64,000 nucleotides of DNA. It comes from Tamarix chinensis. Lineage: Eukaryota; Streptophyta; Magnoliopsida; Caryophyllales; Tamaricaceae. The notes under the pieces were generated by a model, which had not been told where the DNA came from, made no database searches, and saw only the letters and a list, made by a program, of their open reading frames with translations. The stretch lies in NCBI GenBank assembly GCA_030549775.1, contig CM060174.1, forward strand, positions 12,405,128 to 12,469,127. Reading direction: 5' to 3'. Positions 1 through 12,150 of the stretch are shown piece by piece (position 1 is the first letter of the stretch; every line of letters starts with the position of its first letter). The translations under genes and the position numbers were made by a program.

Positions 1-1470
1 CAAAAGTAGAGCATGGCCCTAAGCTGTGGCCCGTCATAGACTGCTCAAAAGTCTCTGCACATCCATACTCTCATAACTCATACATTACACGAGGTTGGCC
101 AACTATAGACCATCCCCAGAAACCTGCACATGACCCTCTACTCGTGGGAATGAGCAGATAACTGAGTAAACAAACACATCAAGATGCTTTGTACTGAGTA
201 AGTCAAGTTACCTCCTCAATGGAATCACTGACACACATGATCCCAACAAAGTTCATACTAACATATTCCATGTATATTTCATATAAATAGGATATATGCT
301 TTATCATAGTCACATCAAGTATAAGAAGCTCATACCATACATGACTCATCATGCTTAACACAATAGCACTACATCATAGATGACAATATACAAGATACAA
401 GTAGAATGTCCAGCTAATAGTAGGGCTTCATTAATCTAAGCACATACTTTCACTATAAGACATTTCTAGGCTCCTAATTTATTAGGTCATTTATACATAT
501 CTAGGCCATTATCTTCTTTACCGCAATTTCCTTTTTTACTTTTACCTTTCTCTTTAGTCACATTCTTATTCCAAATTTTTATCAAATCACTCACTAAAGT
601 TATTATACAAATAATTTTTCAATTAATTATCGAGCAATGGATTATGAACCACTCCATGGTCTCACATACCATGTAAGTCTATCCAAACAAAGGGACATAA
701 AGTTCAAGCCGAAGCAAATTAACCACTAATGGACATACGTCTGGGCCAAATCCAAGTAACCAACAATGGGCATAAGCCCAAACCAAATATAAAACCACCT
801 AGGTAACCTGACCATTTATTATTGATACCCCTAGTATATCATTAGTATCTAAAGAAGGTAAGATACTAGGAAAATTTGGACCCCATCCGAAGGAACCAAT
901 AAATACCCAAAGTTAGACTAATACTCGATAGCTAATCGAGGATCAAGTAACTGAGATCCATACACATCTCAACTATATTTCACTTTAAGTGATTAGTATG
1001 TTATTCTTGAGGTTACATAATCATACAAGACCCATACAATATTCAAAATATGTATGCAAGCCATTCACATAATTATTCCATATTACCTATTACCATTCCC
1101 CAACCATGTGTGGGATTTCCATTAATGCTTACTCAATATTGCCCAAATTTATTAGATTAATCCATTTTAGGCAAAATTCTAGATTGCATTACCCTATAAA
1201 AGGCATCAAATACTTATTTGGGTTTACCCATTAAAGCCTTTACAACACCCGTTGAGTATGCCATAAATTATTATCCATTTAATCCATCAATTAGGTTATC
1301 CATTCATGTCAACAGATTTATTTCACTCATTGAATAATCATATATAATCATTTGGTATGGTATCAAGGCATATCCAAGTTAGAAGATCAAAATTACATAA
1401 TCTGGTTGAATCAGTCGATTGGTTTTACCAACCAATCAATCGGTTTTACCAACCACTATATGGATGTAAG
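1..1470 (-). mobile_element. LTR fragment of Tekay-like gypsy family, left copy
   Basis: Part of a long terminal repeat in reverse orientation; its 3' end lies left of the window. The reverse complement shows the family landmarks found in the plus-strand LTRs: the block with ATTAATCACTTAAAGTG (around 960-1000 here, plus copy at 7088-7105) and the block before the LTR end with the ACTCATGGGAATGAGCAG-like sequence (around 140-160 here, plus copy at 7725-7750). From about 258 to 1450 it aligns by eye with 16056-17250 at roughly 80-85% identity, so these are two old copies. The right limit near 1470 is approximate; after it the sequence changes to gypsy pol on the plus strand. Confidence 0.75.
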
Positions 1471-1499
1471 TGTCCGACACCCTTGTGTTGGAATGACAC

Positions 1500-2070
1500 C
1501 AACGAGACTATTGTACTTGGACTAGAGATGATTTAGGATATGTCTCAACATGTTCGGTTGATCTAGGATAGGATGAGAGCATCTTAGAGTCATTAGAAGA
1601 GTTACATAGATCAGAGGTGTTGTAGTGATGGATTTGAGATGGAAGACAGATTTATGTTGAGGATTTCACCCACCAAGGGGGTGTATAGTTTTAGTCAGAA
1701 GGGTAAGCTAATAATGAGGTATATTAGTCCCTATGATATTCTTCATAGGATTGGCAAAGTTGCATACCTCCTAACACTTCCACCAGAGTTGGCCTGAGCT
1801 CATAACATCTTCCACATCTCCCAACTGAGGAAGTACATTGTAGATCCATCCCACATGATTAGACTAGATGAGGTTTAGCTTGACTACTCATTGTCCTACA
1901 AGGAGAGGCCTTTGCAGATTCTCAACAACAATGTTCGATGGACCTAAATAAGTTCAATTCCGCTGGTGAAGGTAATTTGGAGCTTGCACAAAGCAAAGGA
2001 GGTGACTTAGGAGACTAAGAAGGACATGCATGAGTTGCACCCCAAGCTCTTAGGCTTAGGTGTGTTATGT
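1500..2070 (+). pseudogene. Decayed Ty3/gypsy pol 3' end (integrase C-terminal region)
   Basis: From 1630 a single plus-strand frame reads the conserved end of a plant gypsy polyprotein: FMLRISPTKGV, then KGKLIMRYISPYDILHRIGK, VAYLLTLPPELA, HNIFHISQLRKYIVDPSH and IPLVKVIW. This is the C-terminal module that follows the integrase core in Tekay/Del-type chromoviruses. The frame is broken by several in-frame stops (for example after LPPELA and after RLDEV), so it is dead. Gag, protease, reverse transcriptase and the integrase core are absent upstream: the sequence turns into a minus-strand LTR near 1470. It belongs to the same element as the polypurine tract and 3' LTR that follow. No start codon is expected, as this is an internal piece of a polyprotein. 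Confidence 0.85.
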
Positions 2071-2094
2071 TTTGGGTTATCTCTCTTTTGAGGG

Positions 2095-2433
2095 TAGGGC
2101 TGTAAATGAGCTGAGCCAGTTCGGTATTCGGTTCGGCTCGGCTCGTTAAAAGCTCGGTTTGGCTCATTCGTTTAATTAAATGAGCCTCAAAGTGAGGCTC
2201 GGGCTCGGCTCGTTTAATAAACCAGCCGAGCTCAAACTCGAAAAAGCTCGGCTCGGTTCATTTTTTGGCTTTGGCTCGTGAGCTCGGCTCGGTTCGACTC
2301 GTTAAAAGCTTGGTTCGGCTCGTTCATTTAGTTAAACGAGCCGAGCCCAAATAGAATTTTAGGCTCGTTTAGTTAAACGAGCTGAACCCAAGCCTAGGGG
2401 TATTTGGCTCGGCTCGGCTCGTTTACAGCCCTA
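2095..2433. mobile_element. hAT-type MITE with 8-bp target duplication
   Basis: The element is 339 bp and starts TAGGGCTGTAAATGAGC. It ends with the near-complement GCTCGTTTACAGCCCTA. It is flanked by a perfect 8-bp direct repeat, TTTGAGGG, at 2087-2094 and 2434-2441; eight-base duplications are the mark of hAT transposition. The interior is built of GGCTCGGCTCGTT and its complement AACGAGCCGAGCC, so it can fold on itself extensively. No coding capacity. It inserted in the untranslated stretch between pol and the polypurine tract of the gypsy element, so it is younger than that element. Confidence 0.88.
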
Positions 2434-2560
2434 TTTGAGGGTGTAGTCCTAGTAGTATAGCAGAGACTCCAGTAGAGTTCACTGTCAGGATCACCTTCCT
2501 TACATCCTTTTTCTATTCTACCCCAACCTTAACTTCTTGAATTCGAGGAAAAAATCTCTT

Positions 2561-2575
2561 TTAAGGGGGTAGTGA
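2561..2575 (+). other. Polypurine tract before the 3' LTR
   Basis: TTAAGGGGGTAGTGA lies directly before the LTR start TGTAATACCCC. It is preceded by TTGAATTCGAGGA, a stretch commonly seen in this place in plant chromoviruses. It is the plus-strand primer site for reverse transcription and fixes both the element's orientation and the LTR boundary. Confidence 0.8.
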
Positions 2576-3010
2576 TGTAATACCCCAAATTTTCATCTAA
2601 CCCTAATCTTGAGTAATTAATATCCTAACCTAAATCTAACTAGAGAAAATTTATTTTTCTATCTTATCCTAACTCCCTAAACCTAAATTTTAGCTGAAAC
2701 CTAATTTTTATTTTGAGTTATTAATACCTTTTATAACCTAAAACTAATCTCAAATAATTGTTTAATTTAGTTATCCTAATATCCTAACCTAAATTATTTT
2801 TAATCTAAACCCATAACACCATTTTTTTCTCCTTTTTCTTTTTCTTCTTATTTGCCCCCATACTTTTTTTCCCGTTCTCTCCTCTTCCCCTTATGTGCAT
2901 GAATTCCCCGTTCTAATCCTTCCCTCTACCTATCAAATTCCCTCTCCTTAGCTTAAGGGTTTGCATTGAAAATTTTGGCAGATCGAACCCTATCCCTATG
3001 CATGTGTGTG

Positions 3011-3020
3011 TATATATAAA
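3011..3020 (+). promoter_or_regulatory. Putative LTR C promoter TATA box
   Basis: TATATATAAA followed by CT-rich sequence, about 435 bp into LTR C. TATA boxes in the corresponding pyrimidine-rich zone occur in LTR D and LTR F, which supports a transcription start in this zone. Confidence 0.45.
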
Positions 3021-4467
3021 TTGAGCATTTAATGCTCCTACAACCTCTCTTCTCTCCCTTTTGATTCTACAAAACCAAACCACCATATTCTTAATCCTCC
3101 ACCTCCTCCTTACCTTCGGAAAAATCACCAGAAAAAGCCATCTCCGGTAATCACAATTGAATCACCCCACTCCCCTTCGGTCACCCTTACTGAGGTTATC
3201 CCCTAGCCATCGGCCAAAACTACTAGGTTGCAACCAAAAAAATCGGTGCTTCCCCCTTCACCTTCGGTAACTTGAGCCACAACCCATACCCCTACCTTTG
3301 GCCATTTACACCACAACATTTTATTCCCTTTTCATTTCCTTGATGTAGCAATTTCCACTACATCCTAACCTACTCCCCTTCTACAGCTTTGGCCGAAGTT
3401 CCATGAAATGCCCCAAAAATTCTAATTTTAAAAATTATAGTTAAATAAGATTTTATTAGGAAAATTATTTAAATAAATTATTTTTTATTAAAATAAAAGG
3501 AGATTTAATTAGGAAAAATCAAGAAGAAATTTATAAGTCTTTTAATTAGGAGAAATTTGGATATTTTAGCTAATTAAGGATTTTATTTTGAAAATTAATT
3601 AAATAAATTATTTTATTTAAAATAAGAAGGAGAAAATAGTTTCAAATTAATATGAATTTTATAAATAATTTAATTTGAGAAAATTAGGATGTTTTGCTAA
3701 TTAAAATGGAATTTATGAAAAACCTTTTAAAAATCTTAAATTAGCCTAAAAAGGGATTTAAATATTATTTTATTTAAATATTATTATTTTTAAATATCCC
3801 AAAAATTATAATTAATTTAATTAACCTAATCCATTATTTTTCCTTTTTCCTTTTTCCCTTTTCCTTTTCTTTCTTCCTTTTTCCTTTCTTTTTCTTTCTT
3901 TTCCTTTCTTCTTCTTTTTCGTTTTCTTCCTCCCCTCCCCTGAGTTGGGCCTGGCCGCAACTCATTTTCTTTCTTCCTGCCGTGGCCCGTTTCTTTCTTT
4001 TCTTCCTTCAGCGCGGCCCGACTTCGAAATGCCGCGCCTCGTCCCTTCTTTATCCGGAACAGATCGTTTCATTTAAGCATTTCCTCGTCGTCCGGCCGGT
4101 CTCCCCTCTTTTCTTTTCCTTCTTTTCTTCCCGAACCACTCGGTTCCCCCCACCTTTCTTCTTCTTCTTCTTTCTTCGCACCTGCCGTTAATGCTAACCT
4201 GTACCCGCGACACCACCGCCTTTCCAAAAATTTCGCCTCCAACTTCTCCGTTGATTCTGCCAATCTTTCTTCTCTCTCCTTTGCCGATTCAACAGCCTCA
4301 TCAACCCAACCAAATCTCCCCCTTCTCACGTGATTCCCTCTCCTTTCCCTACACAAACCCTGCCCCAAAATTTGCTGCCACCGGCTAACCATCGCCGCCG
4401 GTGACCCTAACCCTACTTTCATTACTCCCTCACCGGCCCACAAAACCCTACCCTCTCATTTACACTC

Positions 4468-4475
4468 TATAAATA
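4468..4475 (+). promoter_or_regulatory. Putative LTR D promoter TATA box
   Basis: CTCTATAAATACCCCC inside the pyrimidine-rich zone, the best TATA match in this LTR. Placement matches the TATA boxes in LTR C and LTR F. Confidence 0.5.
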
Positions 4476-4929
4476 CCCCCATAATAGCCTTGTATCGAGT
4501 CTTTGAATTCTACCTAGAAAATCCACCTTGTGCGCCGCCCCTTCCAATATATTCTGCAGACCACCCTCTACCTTCCCCTACCTTTCTTTTCCTCTCCCTC
4601 CCTCTCCTCCTCTCTTTCTCTCCTTCTTCCCCATTCGGCCACCACCACCGCCGTCGTGCACCGCCACCTTTGGTTGTGCTGCCACCTTCATTCTACTCCT
4701 CTCCCTCTAGGCAGTCTTAAACACCCCAACTCCCACCTCCATTCTACCTATCCTTTTCCCAGCCTTCAACTTTTACCCTTTTCTTCTCTTTTTCCAGCCA
4801 CCGCCGCCGCCGCCATACACCACCATCGGTGCTGCCCATCACCTCCAGCCTAAAGTTGAACCCTAGACCCTCTCAACCCTTTTCCCTATTTTTACAAGCC
4901 TTAATTTATTTTATTTCATTTATTTGAAT

Positions 4930-5229
4930 ATAAATAATACTATTATTATTATTATTTCCATTATTAATATGTATTATTATTATTATTAGTATTAATATTT
5001 TATTATTATTTTTGTTGAGGGCCGAAGCCCTATTGTAATTTTTATTTCAATTTTATCATTATTACTCTTATTATTTCTATTATTACTATTATTACTATTA
5101 ATATGTTATTATTATACTTATTATTATTACTATTTTGAAATTATTATTATTATTATTATTATTCCATTATTATTATTATTATAACTATTTTACTATTTGT
5201 ATTGCTATTATTATTGTTATTATTATGTG

Positions 5230-5266
<37 letters not shown>

Positions 5267-5398
5267 TCATTGTTGGTATTATTATTTTATATAGGGTTGA
5301 AACCCTATTGTGCCTATTTTAAATTGTAGTAGTGGTATTATAAATATCAAGTCTTATTACTGTTAATATTATCATTAGCATTTATTATTATTATTATT

Positions 5399-5431
<33 letters not shown>

Positions 5432-5689
5432 TAATAAGTTTATTATTATTTAATGTAGGGTAGAAACCCTACTTCATTTTATCTTTGAATATTATCCTTA
5501 CTATTATTACCATTATGGTTATTATTATTTTTTAATATTATTATGGTTTTTATCATTATCATCATCATCATTATTATTATTATTATTATTATTACTAAAT
5601 TTGGTTATTTATTTTGCTAATATTATTATTAGTATTATTTTGGTAAAGGGGTCAAAGCCTTTATTTTATTTTGTTTTTGAATAATGTCC

Positions 5690-5737
<48 letters not shown>

Positions 5738-5870
5738 TTATCTATATTCTTATCGATATTATTAGTATTATTTCTATTTGCATTATTATTAGTATTATTT
5801 CTATTTTCATTATTATTATTATTGGAATTACATCTTTAAACCCTTATATTATCAATTTTTAGAATATTAC
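4930..5870. repeat. Degenerate TTA/ATT microsatellite zone in LTR D
   Basis: About 0.9 kb in which ATT triplets dominate, in runs of up to about 14 pure units (5693-5736), interrupted at intervals by short unique segments such as GAAACCCTA (near 5466). The recurring AGGGT(T/A)GAAACCCTA-like spacer (5020, 5294, 5457, 5645) suggests a larger unit of 170-270 bp that was itself duplicated. Confidence 0.85.
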
Positions 5871-6324
5871 TATTATTTCTTATACCTTTGGCAAAGTTAG
5901 AAATTAGTTAATGTTATTTTTATTAATATGTTATTATTTTATCAAAACCCTAAGGAGGCATAAGAGCGTGCTCCAAGACTTGTGTCGTTTTAGGTAAGGG
6001 TGTTATTAAGGACTATTGTGTGTTGATGTGCATTAAATACCTTGTATGTTATGCATTCTATGTTATTATTGTAATTATTTCGTATATGGTATAACGTGGA
6101 GTTCAAGCATGTTCTTGTGTTGTTATATGGCATGTGTATTATGTATATGTGATGATATGTGGTGTGACCTTGTAAGACATGCATGTGAGAGTGTTGATGT
6201 GGTTTGTGTGGGAGAAAGGATGAAAAAGGAGGATGGGGAAAGAAGTTGACTAAGGGATGTGAGTTGACCTAAGTATTTTAATGATTCATAAGTGGAAGAA
6301 TAAAATGAAAAATTTAGGGTTTTA

Positions 6325-6760
6325 TGTGAGAGAATATAATTTATGGTTTTGTATGGGAGAATCTAATTTATGATGTTATATGGGAGAATCTAATTTATGA
6401 GGTTGTGTGGGAGAATCTAATTTATGGTGTTATATGGGAGAATCTAATTTATGGTTTTGTATGGGAGAATCTAATTTATGATGTTATTTGTATAGGAGAA
6501 TCTAATTTATGAGGTTGTATGGGAGAATCTAATTTATGGTTTTATATGGGAGAATCTAATTTATGGTTTTGTGTGGGAGAATCTAATTTATGGTTTTGCA
6601 TGGGAGAATCTAATTTATGGTTTTGTATGGGAGAATCTATTTTATGGTTTTATATGGGAGTATATAATTTATAGTTTTATATGGGAGAATTTAATCTATG
6701 GTGTAACATGGGATAATGTAATCTATGGTGTAATATAGGAGAATCTAATCTATGGTTTGT
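6325..6760 (+). repeat. 27-bp tandem array in LTR D, about 16 copies
   Basis: Consensus unit ATGGGAGAATCTAATTTATG plus GTTTTGT. The copies are in register with only point changes and one 4-bp expansion near 6490; the last copies towards 6760 are the most diverged. The array is missing from LTRs C, E, F and G, so it grew after this copy inserted or in its source copy. Confidence 0.92.
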
Positions 6761-7119
6761 TTGGATTGAATTTAGGGTTTTGTATGGAGAAAACTTGGGT
6801 TTTGTGTGGACAATTAGGGTTTGGTGTAGCTGCTTAGGGTGTTTGTGGTATCATGTATATTGGTGATTAAAATGTAATTATGAGGATGGAATTTATGATT
6901 TGTTTTGTGTGGAGTGCTAAAATAATTTGGGTCATGTGAAGTGGTGTAGGATGGACCCCATAGGTCTAAACTAGGGTTTCTAGGGAAAACCCTAGAGTAA
7001 GGAAATAAGTGGACTTGGAGGATAAGTGTAAAGGGAGTGATTCATATATGTCTAGGGTAAACAAATTTCCGAATAATATACTTAAGACATTAATCACTTA
7101 AAGTGGAAGATTGTTGAGC

Positions 7120-7475
7120 CGTGCCCAGACCGGTCCACCGGTGAATAATAGTGGTTAGGGTATGATGTCCTATGTGTAACCAGTTCACCGATAATAATAG
7201 TAGTCAGACTTTGTACCTGTGCGTTTCTGGTCCACCGGCTATAATAGTAGGGGATTCCGTGCACAACAAAACCGAACATATTTGTGCCAAGACATGGAAA
7301 AAAATACTAAGTACTTATAGTGGAATACCATGCGAGTAGGGGCTAGACCGGTCCACCGGCGAATAATAGTGGCCAGGTACTACGGTATCCTGGAGACCGA
7401 TCCACCAGTTATAATAGTGGTCAGGAGCTATATGCCCTGTGTGTTTCCGGTCCACTGGCTATAATAGTGGGGTTC
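7120..7475 (+). repeat. CCACCGG / AATAATAGTGG repeat block in LTR D
   Basis: Repeated units of about 55-70 bp, each with CCGGTCCACCGG or a decayed form followed by a short spacer and ATAATAGTGG. About six units are present here, interrupted by the ACTTATAGTGGAATACC motif near 7310. The same block occurs in LTR E (12840-13290) and LTR C (14955-15420), but not recognisably in F or G. Confidence 0.85.
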
Positions 7476-8939
7476 TTGTACTCGCGTGTATTTGATAAAA
7501 AGCATGGTGTGAATTGACTTCTGATCAGAGATTAATTAAGTAATTGAATTGGATTATATATGGGCCTTTGTACTTCTACCCAAATGATTGTATGATATTA
7601 TATTATCATGATGGATTATGCTCTTTTATTTCTTCTGCATTATTTATATGATTTTATGTGCTTATGTGTTGGCCTTAGTGCTCGGTTACCTTACTCAATA
7701 TGTAGCGTATTGATCACCCTTTTCATGGGTGCTGCTCATTCCCATGAGTAGTTGGCCCTTCTGACTTTGCGTAGGTGGGCGAGACATCAGTCGGGGCTGA
7801 GTGTTGAACTTGTGGTTGACTCAAGTTCGAGAGTGTCGTGGCCATATTCTCTCTTCTTGTTATTTTATCTCATTCAGTTATTTCTTTTATATCTGATTTA
7901 CCCCTTTTATGATTTATTACTTGTATTGGGTATTTTAAATGAACATTTTATCGGTTGTAAGCTTATTTTCTTTTGGATATAAGTAATAATTCTTTACGCG
8001 TACTATGATTTTTGTTTTACAACCGTTTAATGCTTATTTGGAGTTTAGATTGTCTTGATTTATAATTGATTATTAATTTTCTTCTAGCCTTAGCACTTGG
8101 TACTGAAGCGATTGGAGAGAACCGGTTTGATACTAAGTGTGGTGGTAACATCCCCAGAATTCACGTGTTTTAATTTTAAATCCTTCCACTTTAAAAAAAG
8201 TAGTAAATTTTGGGGTGTTATACTCCATCCTCCACTTTGGCAGCTTTTGCCGAAGCTTTTCTCCCTCCATTTTGGCAGCAACAACCGAAGCTTCCCCCTC
8301 CATTTCAATAACCACAACCGCAACACCCCTTCTCCATTTTGCCACCTCCAACCTTACCACACCACCCCACTTGTTTGGCCTCCTTCACCGTTTTACCTTC
8401 CCTAGCGGCGATAGGTTGTGCCATTACTCACCCTCCATTTCCTATGATACTCCTCCTTGCTTGGTTACGCACATTCTTCCCAAATAATATAATTCTTGGT
8501 TCGATTTTCTTCCTTCCTTCACCCTCTTATTTCCTTAAGCATTTCCTTACTTATATGTTTTAATCCTAATGATATTTTATTGTGCTTTTATTAGGTGATT
8601 TACCTGTGGTCCTAGAAGAGGCATAATATGTAATCCCCCTAAATTTTAGAAAACCTATAATTTAATAAATAGCCGTTATTTGAAATAATTAGCTTTTAAA
8701 ATTATATAGTTTAATTATTTAATGGACTTTTGAGTATGTAAATTTGGATAGGAATAATTAGTAAATAAAAAGTAAATATTTTGTTATTTTATCATGCTAT
8801 TTTATTTAAATAATTTTCTAAACTAATATTTTACTAACTATATCCTTTTTAAACTAATATATTAAGTTATAATGAATTAAATTATTAAATTAAATAATTC
8901 ATCAATAATATTACATTTTATGATTTTATAAATTTATTT

Positions 8940-10200
8940 ATTTTATTTTCCTTATTTTTCCATTTCCCTTTTTTGCACTTTTCTCCTTTTTCCTTTTTCT
9001 TCTTTTCTTTTTCCCTTTTTCTTCCCTCGGGTTGCTGCACCAGGCCAGCCCCTCCCTTGCACACTGGGCCTCGACCCATCTCTCCCTTCCCCTTCCTTCC
9101 TCCCTCTCCCGCGTGGCCTATGTAATGCAGCCCAATCCCGGCCGCCCCTCCTTTTTTTCTTTTTCCCAGACTGGACCGCCCGGCCTCCCCTTCCTTCCTA
9201 CACCGGTCCAACCGCTCGCACCCCTCCCCTTCCTTTTTTTCTTCTTCCACGCTCGACCAACATCTCCTCCTACCATGCTCGAGCATGCTGACCGCCTACA
9301 ACTGCCACGCCCGGCCACCACCTACCTCCCTGCTACTCCCTCTCTCTCCCCCGTCATTTTCTTTCCAATTTTGAACCAAACTAACCCCTGCATCCCTAGC
9401 CCGCATGCCATCTTCCTTTCCTTCTTCTTCCCTCCCTTTCCCCTGCTAGCCGACACCTCCCTGCCACCCTTCGTCCTATTGCCGACCAGCCACCTGCCCC
9501 CTCTCTTCGCCCTCTTCTTTTTCTTCACCTCTCCAGCCTCCTTTCTGCCATATATTTCGAGCACCTCCCTTTCCCCGACCTCCCTCTTCTCTCCTTTCTC
9601 CTCCTTCCCATTCTTCCCTGGTTTTTGCACGTCGCCGCCAACCGCAGCTCCAACCACCGCACTAAGCCCCTGTGCCACCCACTGCCACCCTATACCTTAG
9701 CCCTGCACCACCACGAGACCACCCAAGCCACCCTCGAGCCCCTACAGCTCCTCCCTTCTCCACCTCTTCTTTTTCTTCCCACTTTTCTCCCTTATCGCCA
9801 AGCCACCTGCAACCGCCCCGTTCGCCGCCGTCCGGCCACCTCTCCCGCCACCCAAACCACCAATCCACACCCTGCAACCTCCTCTACCACCCCATACCTT
9901 ACTTTCCCGAAAACAGCCCCTGCACCCCTCCATTTTCCCCTCTCTTTTCCTTCCTTCTTAGCCACGCCTAGCCCGACAGCCGACTTCGCCGCCACCGTCT
10001 CCGCCACCTTTGGCCGCCAAAAACCCATCCTTATCCTCCACCTACACCCCTTCTTCACTCCTGCACCCTTACTTTGCCTCCAATCCTCCCCCATCTACCT
10101 CCTTTTCTAGGCTAAAGACACTAAACAGAGCCATCTCCCCCTCCCTTCTACCTCATTACCTTCGAACCCTTTTCTCCCCCTTATTCTGCATGTGGCTCAC
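8940..10200 (+). repeat. Pyrimidine-rich zone of LTR E
   Basis: About 1.26 kb very rich in C and T on the plus strand, the longest of five such zones (others at about 2820-3400, 3830-4870, 28300-29010 and 31620-32530). Long open frames here (222 codons at 9032-9700; 161 codons at 9625-10110) are low-complexity Pro/Ser/Leu/Phe sequences with open frames on both strands, as expected of a stop-poor composition, not a gene. The zone contains the presumed promoter of the LTR. Confidence 0.85.
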
Positions 10201-10854
10201 GCTATTCATGCAGTATGAGCTCCACATTGATTTGGAAATTAATTATCTAAATTTTGAGGTATATTAATAGTTAATTAAAGTGTATTATTATTAAATAAAT
10301 TTTTATAAAGTTTTATCCTTTTCAATTTCCTACTTCTAATATAATACTTATTGATATTATTTTTAGGTGTTGAGTTGCTAATTAAGCTTTGAATCTTTAA
10401 TCGGGATACCGGTAAGGTTCGATTTTTGCGGGATTATGGTAATTGTTAAACCTCACTTAAACGCATGGAAAAACATATGCTAGCACATTAGGAATTTTAG
10501 TATGATTTTATGCATGTTATGTGTTGCTCAGTATGGTATATGTGGTTGCTTATATTGATTGATAAAAAGAAAAGCATGCTAGATTTTGTGACATGTGTAG
10601 AGATGATACTTAAGGAAGGAGTTTGATTATTGATGGAAATGTTAAATACTTTTCTATGATGTATTATGTCATCAATGCATGAATAATATTATTGTGAGCC
10701 TAAGGGTATTTTAGTAATATATCTATGTAAGTATGTGATCTAATATATGTAGTTGCTAATGAGTATTATATTGAATATGACAAGTTGGTGGAGTTAAATG
10801 ATAAGAATGAAGTACTAATATTAGTATTTTATGTAGTGGTGGTAAATTCATAAA

Positions 10855-12150
10855 AGTGGTGTAATAAAGGGGTCAAGTGGTAATTTTATAAGTGAAAGGG
10901 GTATTTTGGAAATTTCATAGTAAAGGGGTATTTTGAAAATTTTGAAAGAAAAGGGTAAAACGGTGATTTTGTAAGCAAAAGGGTATTTTAGTAATTTCAA
11001 AAGAAAGGGGTGAAATGATAATTCTATAAGTAAAAGGATAAAATTGTAAGTTGTAAGAAAAAGGGGTATTATGGTAATTTTTGAGGCAAAAGGGCAATAT
11101 GGTAATTTTATGATTAAATGACAAAATGATAATTTTATAAAGGGGTATTATGGTAATTTTTGGGGAAAAGGGTAAAGTGGTAATTTCGGAGTCAAAGGGC
11201 AATATAGTAATTTTATAAGTAAGTGGTAAGAATGGTAATTTTGGAAGTAAGGAGTAAAATAGTAATTTTAGATGGAGGGTATTATGGTAATTTGCAAGCA
11301 AAAGGATAATATGGTAAAATTGGATGTAAGGGGCAAACTGGTAATTTTTATAAATAAAAGGATATTATGGCAATTTGTAAGTAAGGGGTAGAAGGGTAAT
11401 TTTGTAACTAAAATGATGTTTATGGCAAATTTGGGAGTAAGGGGTAACTTGGTAATTATAAAGACAACGAAGGTTAATTTGGTAATTAAAAGTATGATTA
11501 TAGAAGGGCAACATAATATTTATAAAAATGGAGAAGGGTAAATTAGTATTTATAAAAAAGGAGAAGGGTAAATTAGTATTTATAAAAAAATAGAGGAGGG
11601 TAAATTAGTGTTTATAAAAATAGAGAAGGGTAAATTAGTGTTTATAATAATGGAGAAGGGTAAAATGGTAATTATAATAATTGAGAAGGGTAGAATGGTA
11701 ATTATGACAATGGAAAAGGATAATTTGGTAATTTAACCAACTAAGGGGCAATTCGGTAATTATGATGATGGAGAAGGGCAATTTGGTAATTTAATCGACT
11801 AAAGGGTGAGATAGTAATTATTTAACCTACTAAAGGGGCAAATTGGTAATCATGATAGCAAAGAGGGGTAATTTGGTAATTTATCCAACTAAAGGGCAAG
11901 TTATTGATTGTAATAAAGAAAAGGGCAAATTGGTAATCTAACCAACCAAATGGGAGACATGTTAAGTGTAGTAATTATGAGGGGTGAATGGTGATCTAAA
12001 AAGCGTAGGAGATAACTTGGTAACCTAAATCGAATAAGGGGTAAATTGGTAACTATGCAACCTGGAGGGTAATATGGTAATTTGTCAGGTAAGGAAGGGA
12101 TGACTTAGCAATTATACAAGTAAGGGGTAAATGAGTAATTTATACCTAAC
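10855..12150 (+). repeat. Tandem array of GGGGTATTATGGTAATTTT units in LTR E
   Basis: About 1.3 kb of degenerate copies of AAAGGGGTATTATGGTAATTTT with variable spacers, mostly 25-35 bp per unit. Single or few copies of the core (GGGGTATTTTGGTCA, 29980-30000; GCATTTTGGTAATTTTGACC near 33348) sit in the comparable position of LTRs F and G, so the array is a local amplification of an ancestral LTR motif. The 128-codon minus frame at 10915-11301 is this repeat translated. Confidence 0.9.

Larger units (their letters stand above)
3404..8222 (+). mobile_element. Solo LTR D of the Tekay-like family, inserted in LTR C
   Basis: It starts TGAAATGCCCC (decayed from the family start TGTAATACCCC) and ends TTTTGGGGTGTTATA, 4819 bp. 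Flanks are TTCCA (3399-3403) and CTCCA (8223-8227), a 5-bp duplication with one mismatch. No internal region or primer-binding site follows, so it is a solo LTR. Its extra length over the 3.3-kb siblings is explained by a TTA-rich microsatellite zone (4930-5870) and a 27-bp tandem array (6325-6760). It has the family's pyrimidine-rich zone (about 3830-4870), CCACCGG blocks (7125-7475) and the conserved end with TTAGCACTTGGTACTGAAGCG. Confidence 0.82.

Noticed and set aside
4069..4853. Several frames of 60-124 codons on both strands
   Set aside because: They lie in the pyrimidine-rich zone of LTR D and overlap one another on both strands, as expected from composition.
9032..9700. 222-codon open frame on the plus strand (and overlapping frames of up to 161 codons to 10267)
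   Set aside because: It is Pro/Ser/Phe/Leu low-complexity translation of a C/T-rich LTR zone, open on both strands, with no domain; the same zone in sibling LTRs gives unrelated frames.
10915..11301. 128-codon minus-strand frame with repeated KITILPF-like peptides
   Set aside because: It is the translation of the tandem array in LTR E; the peptide repeat mirrors the DNA repeat and has no start context or family.
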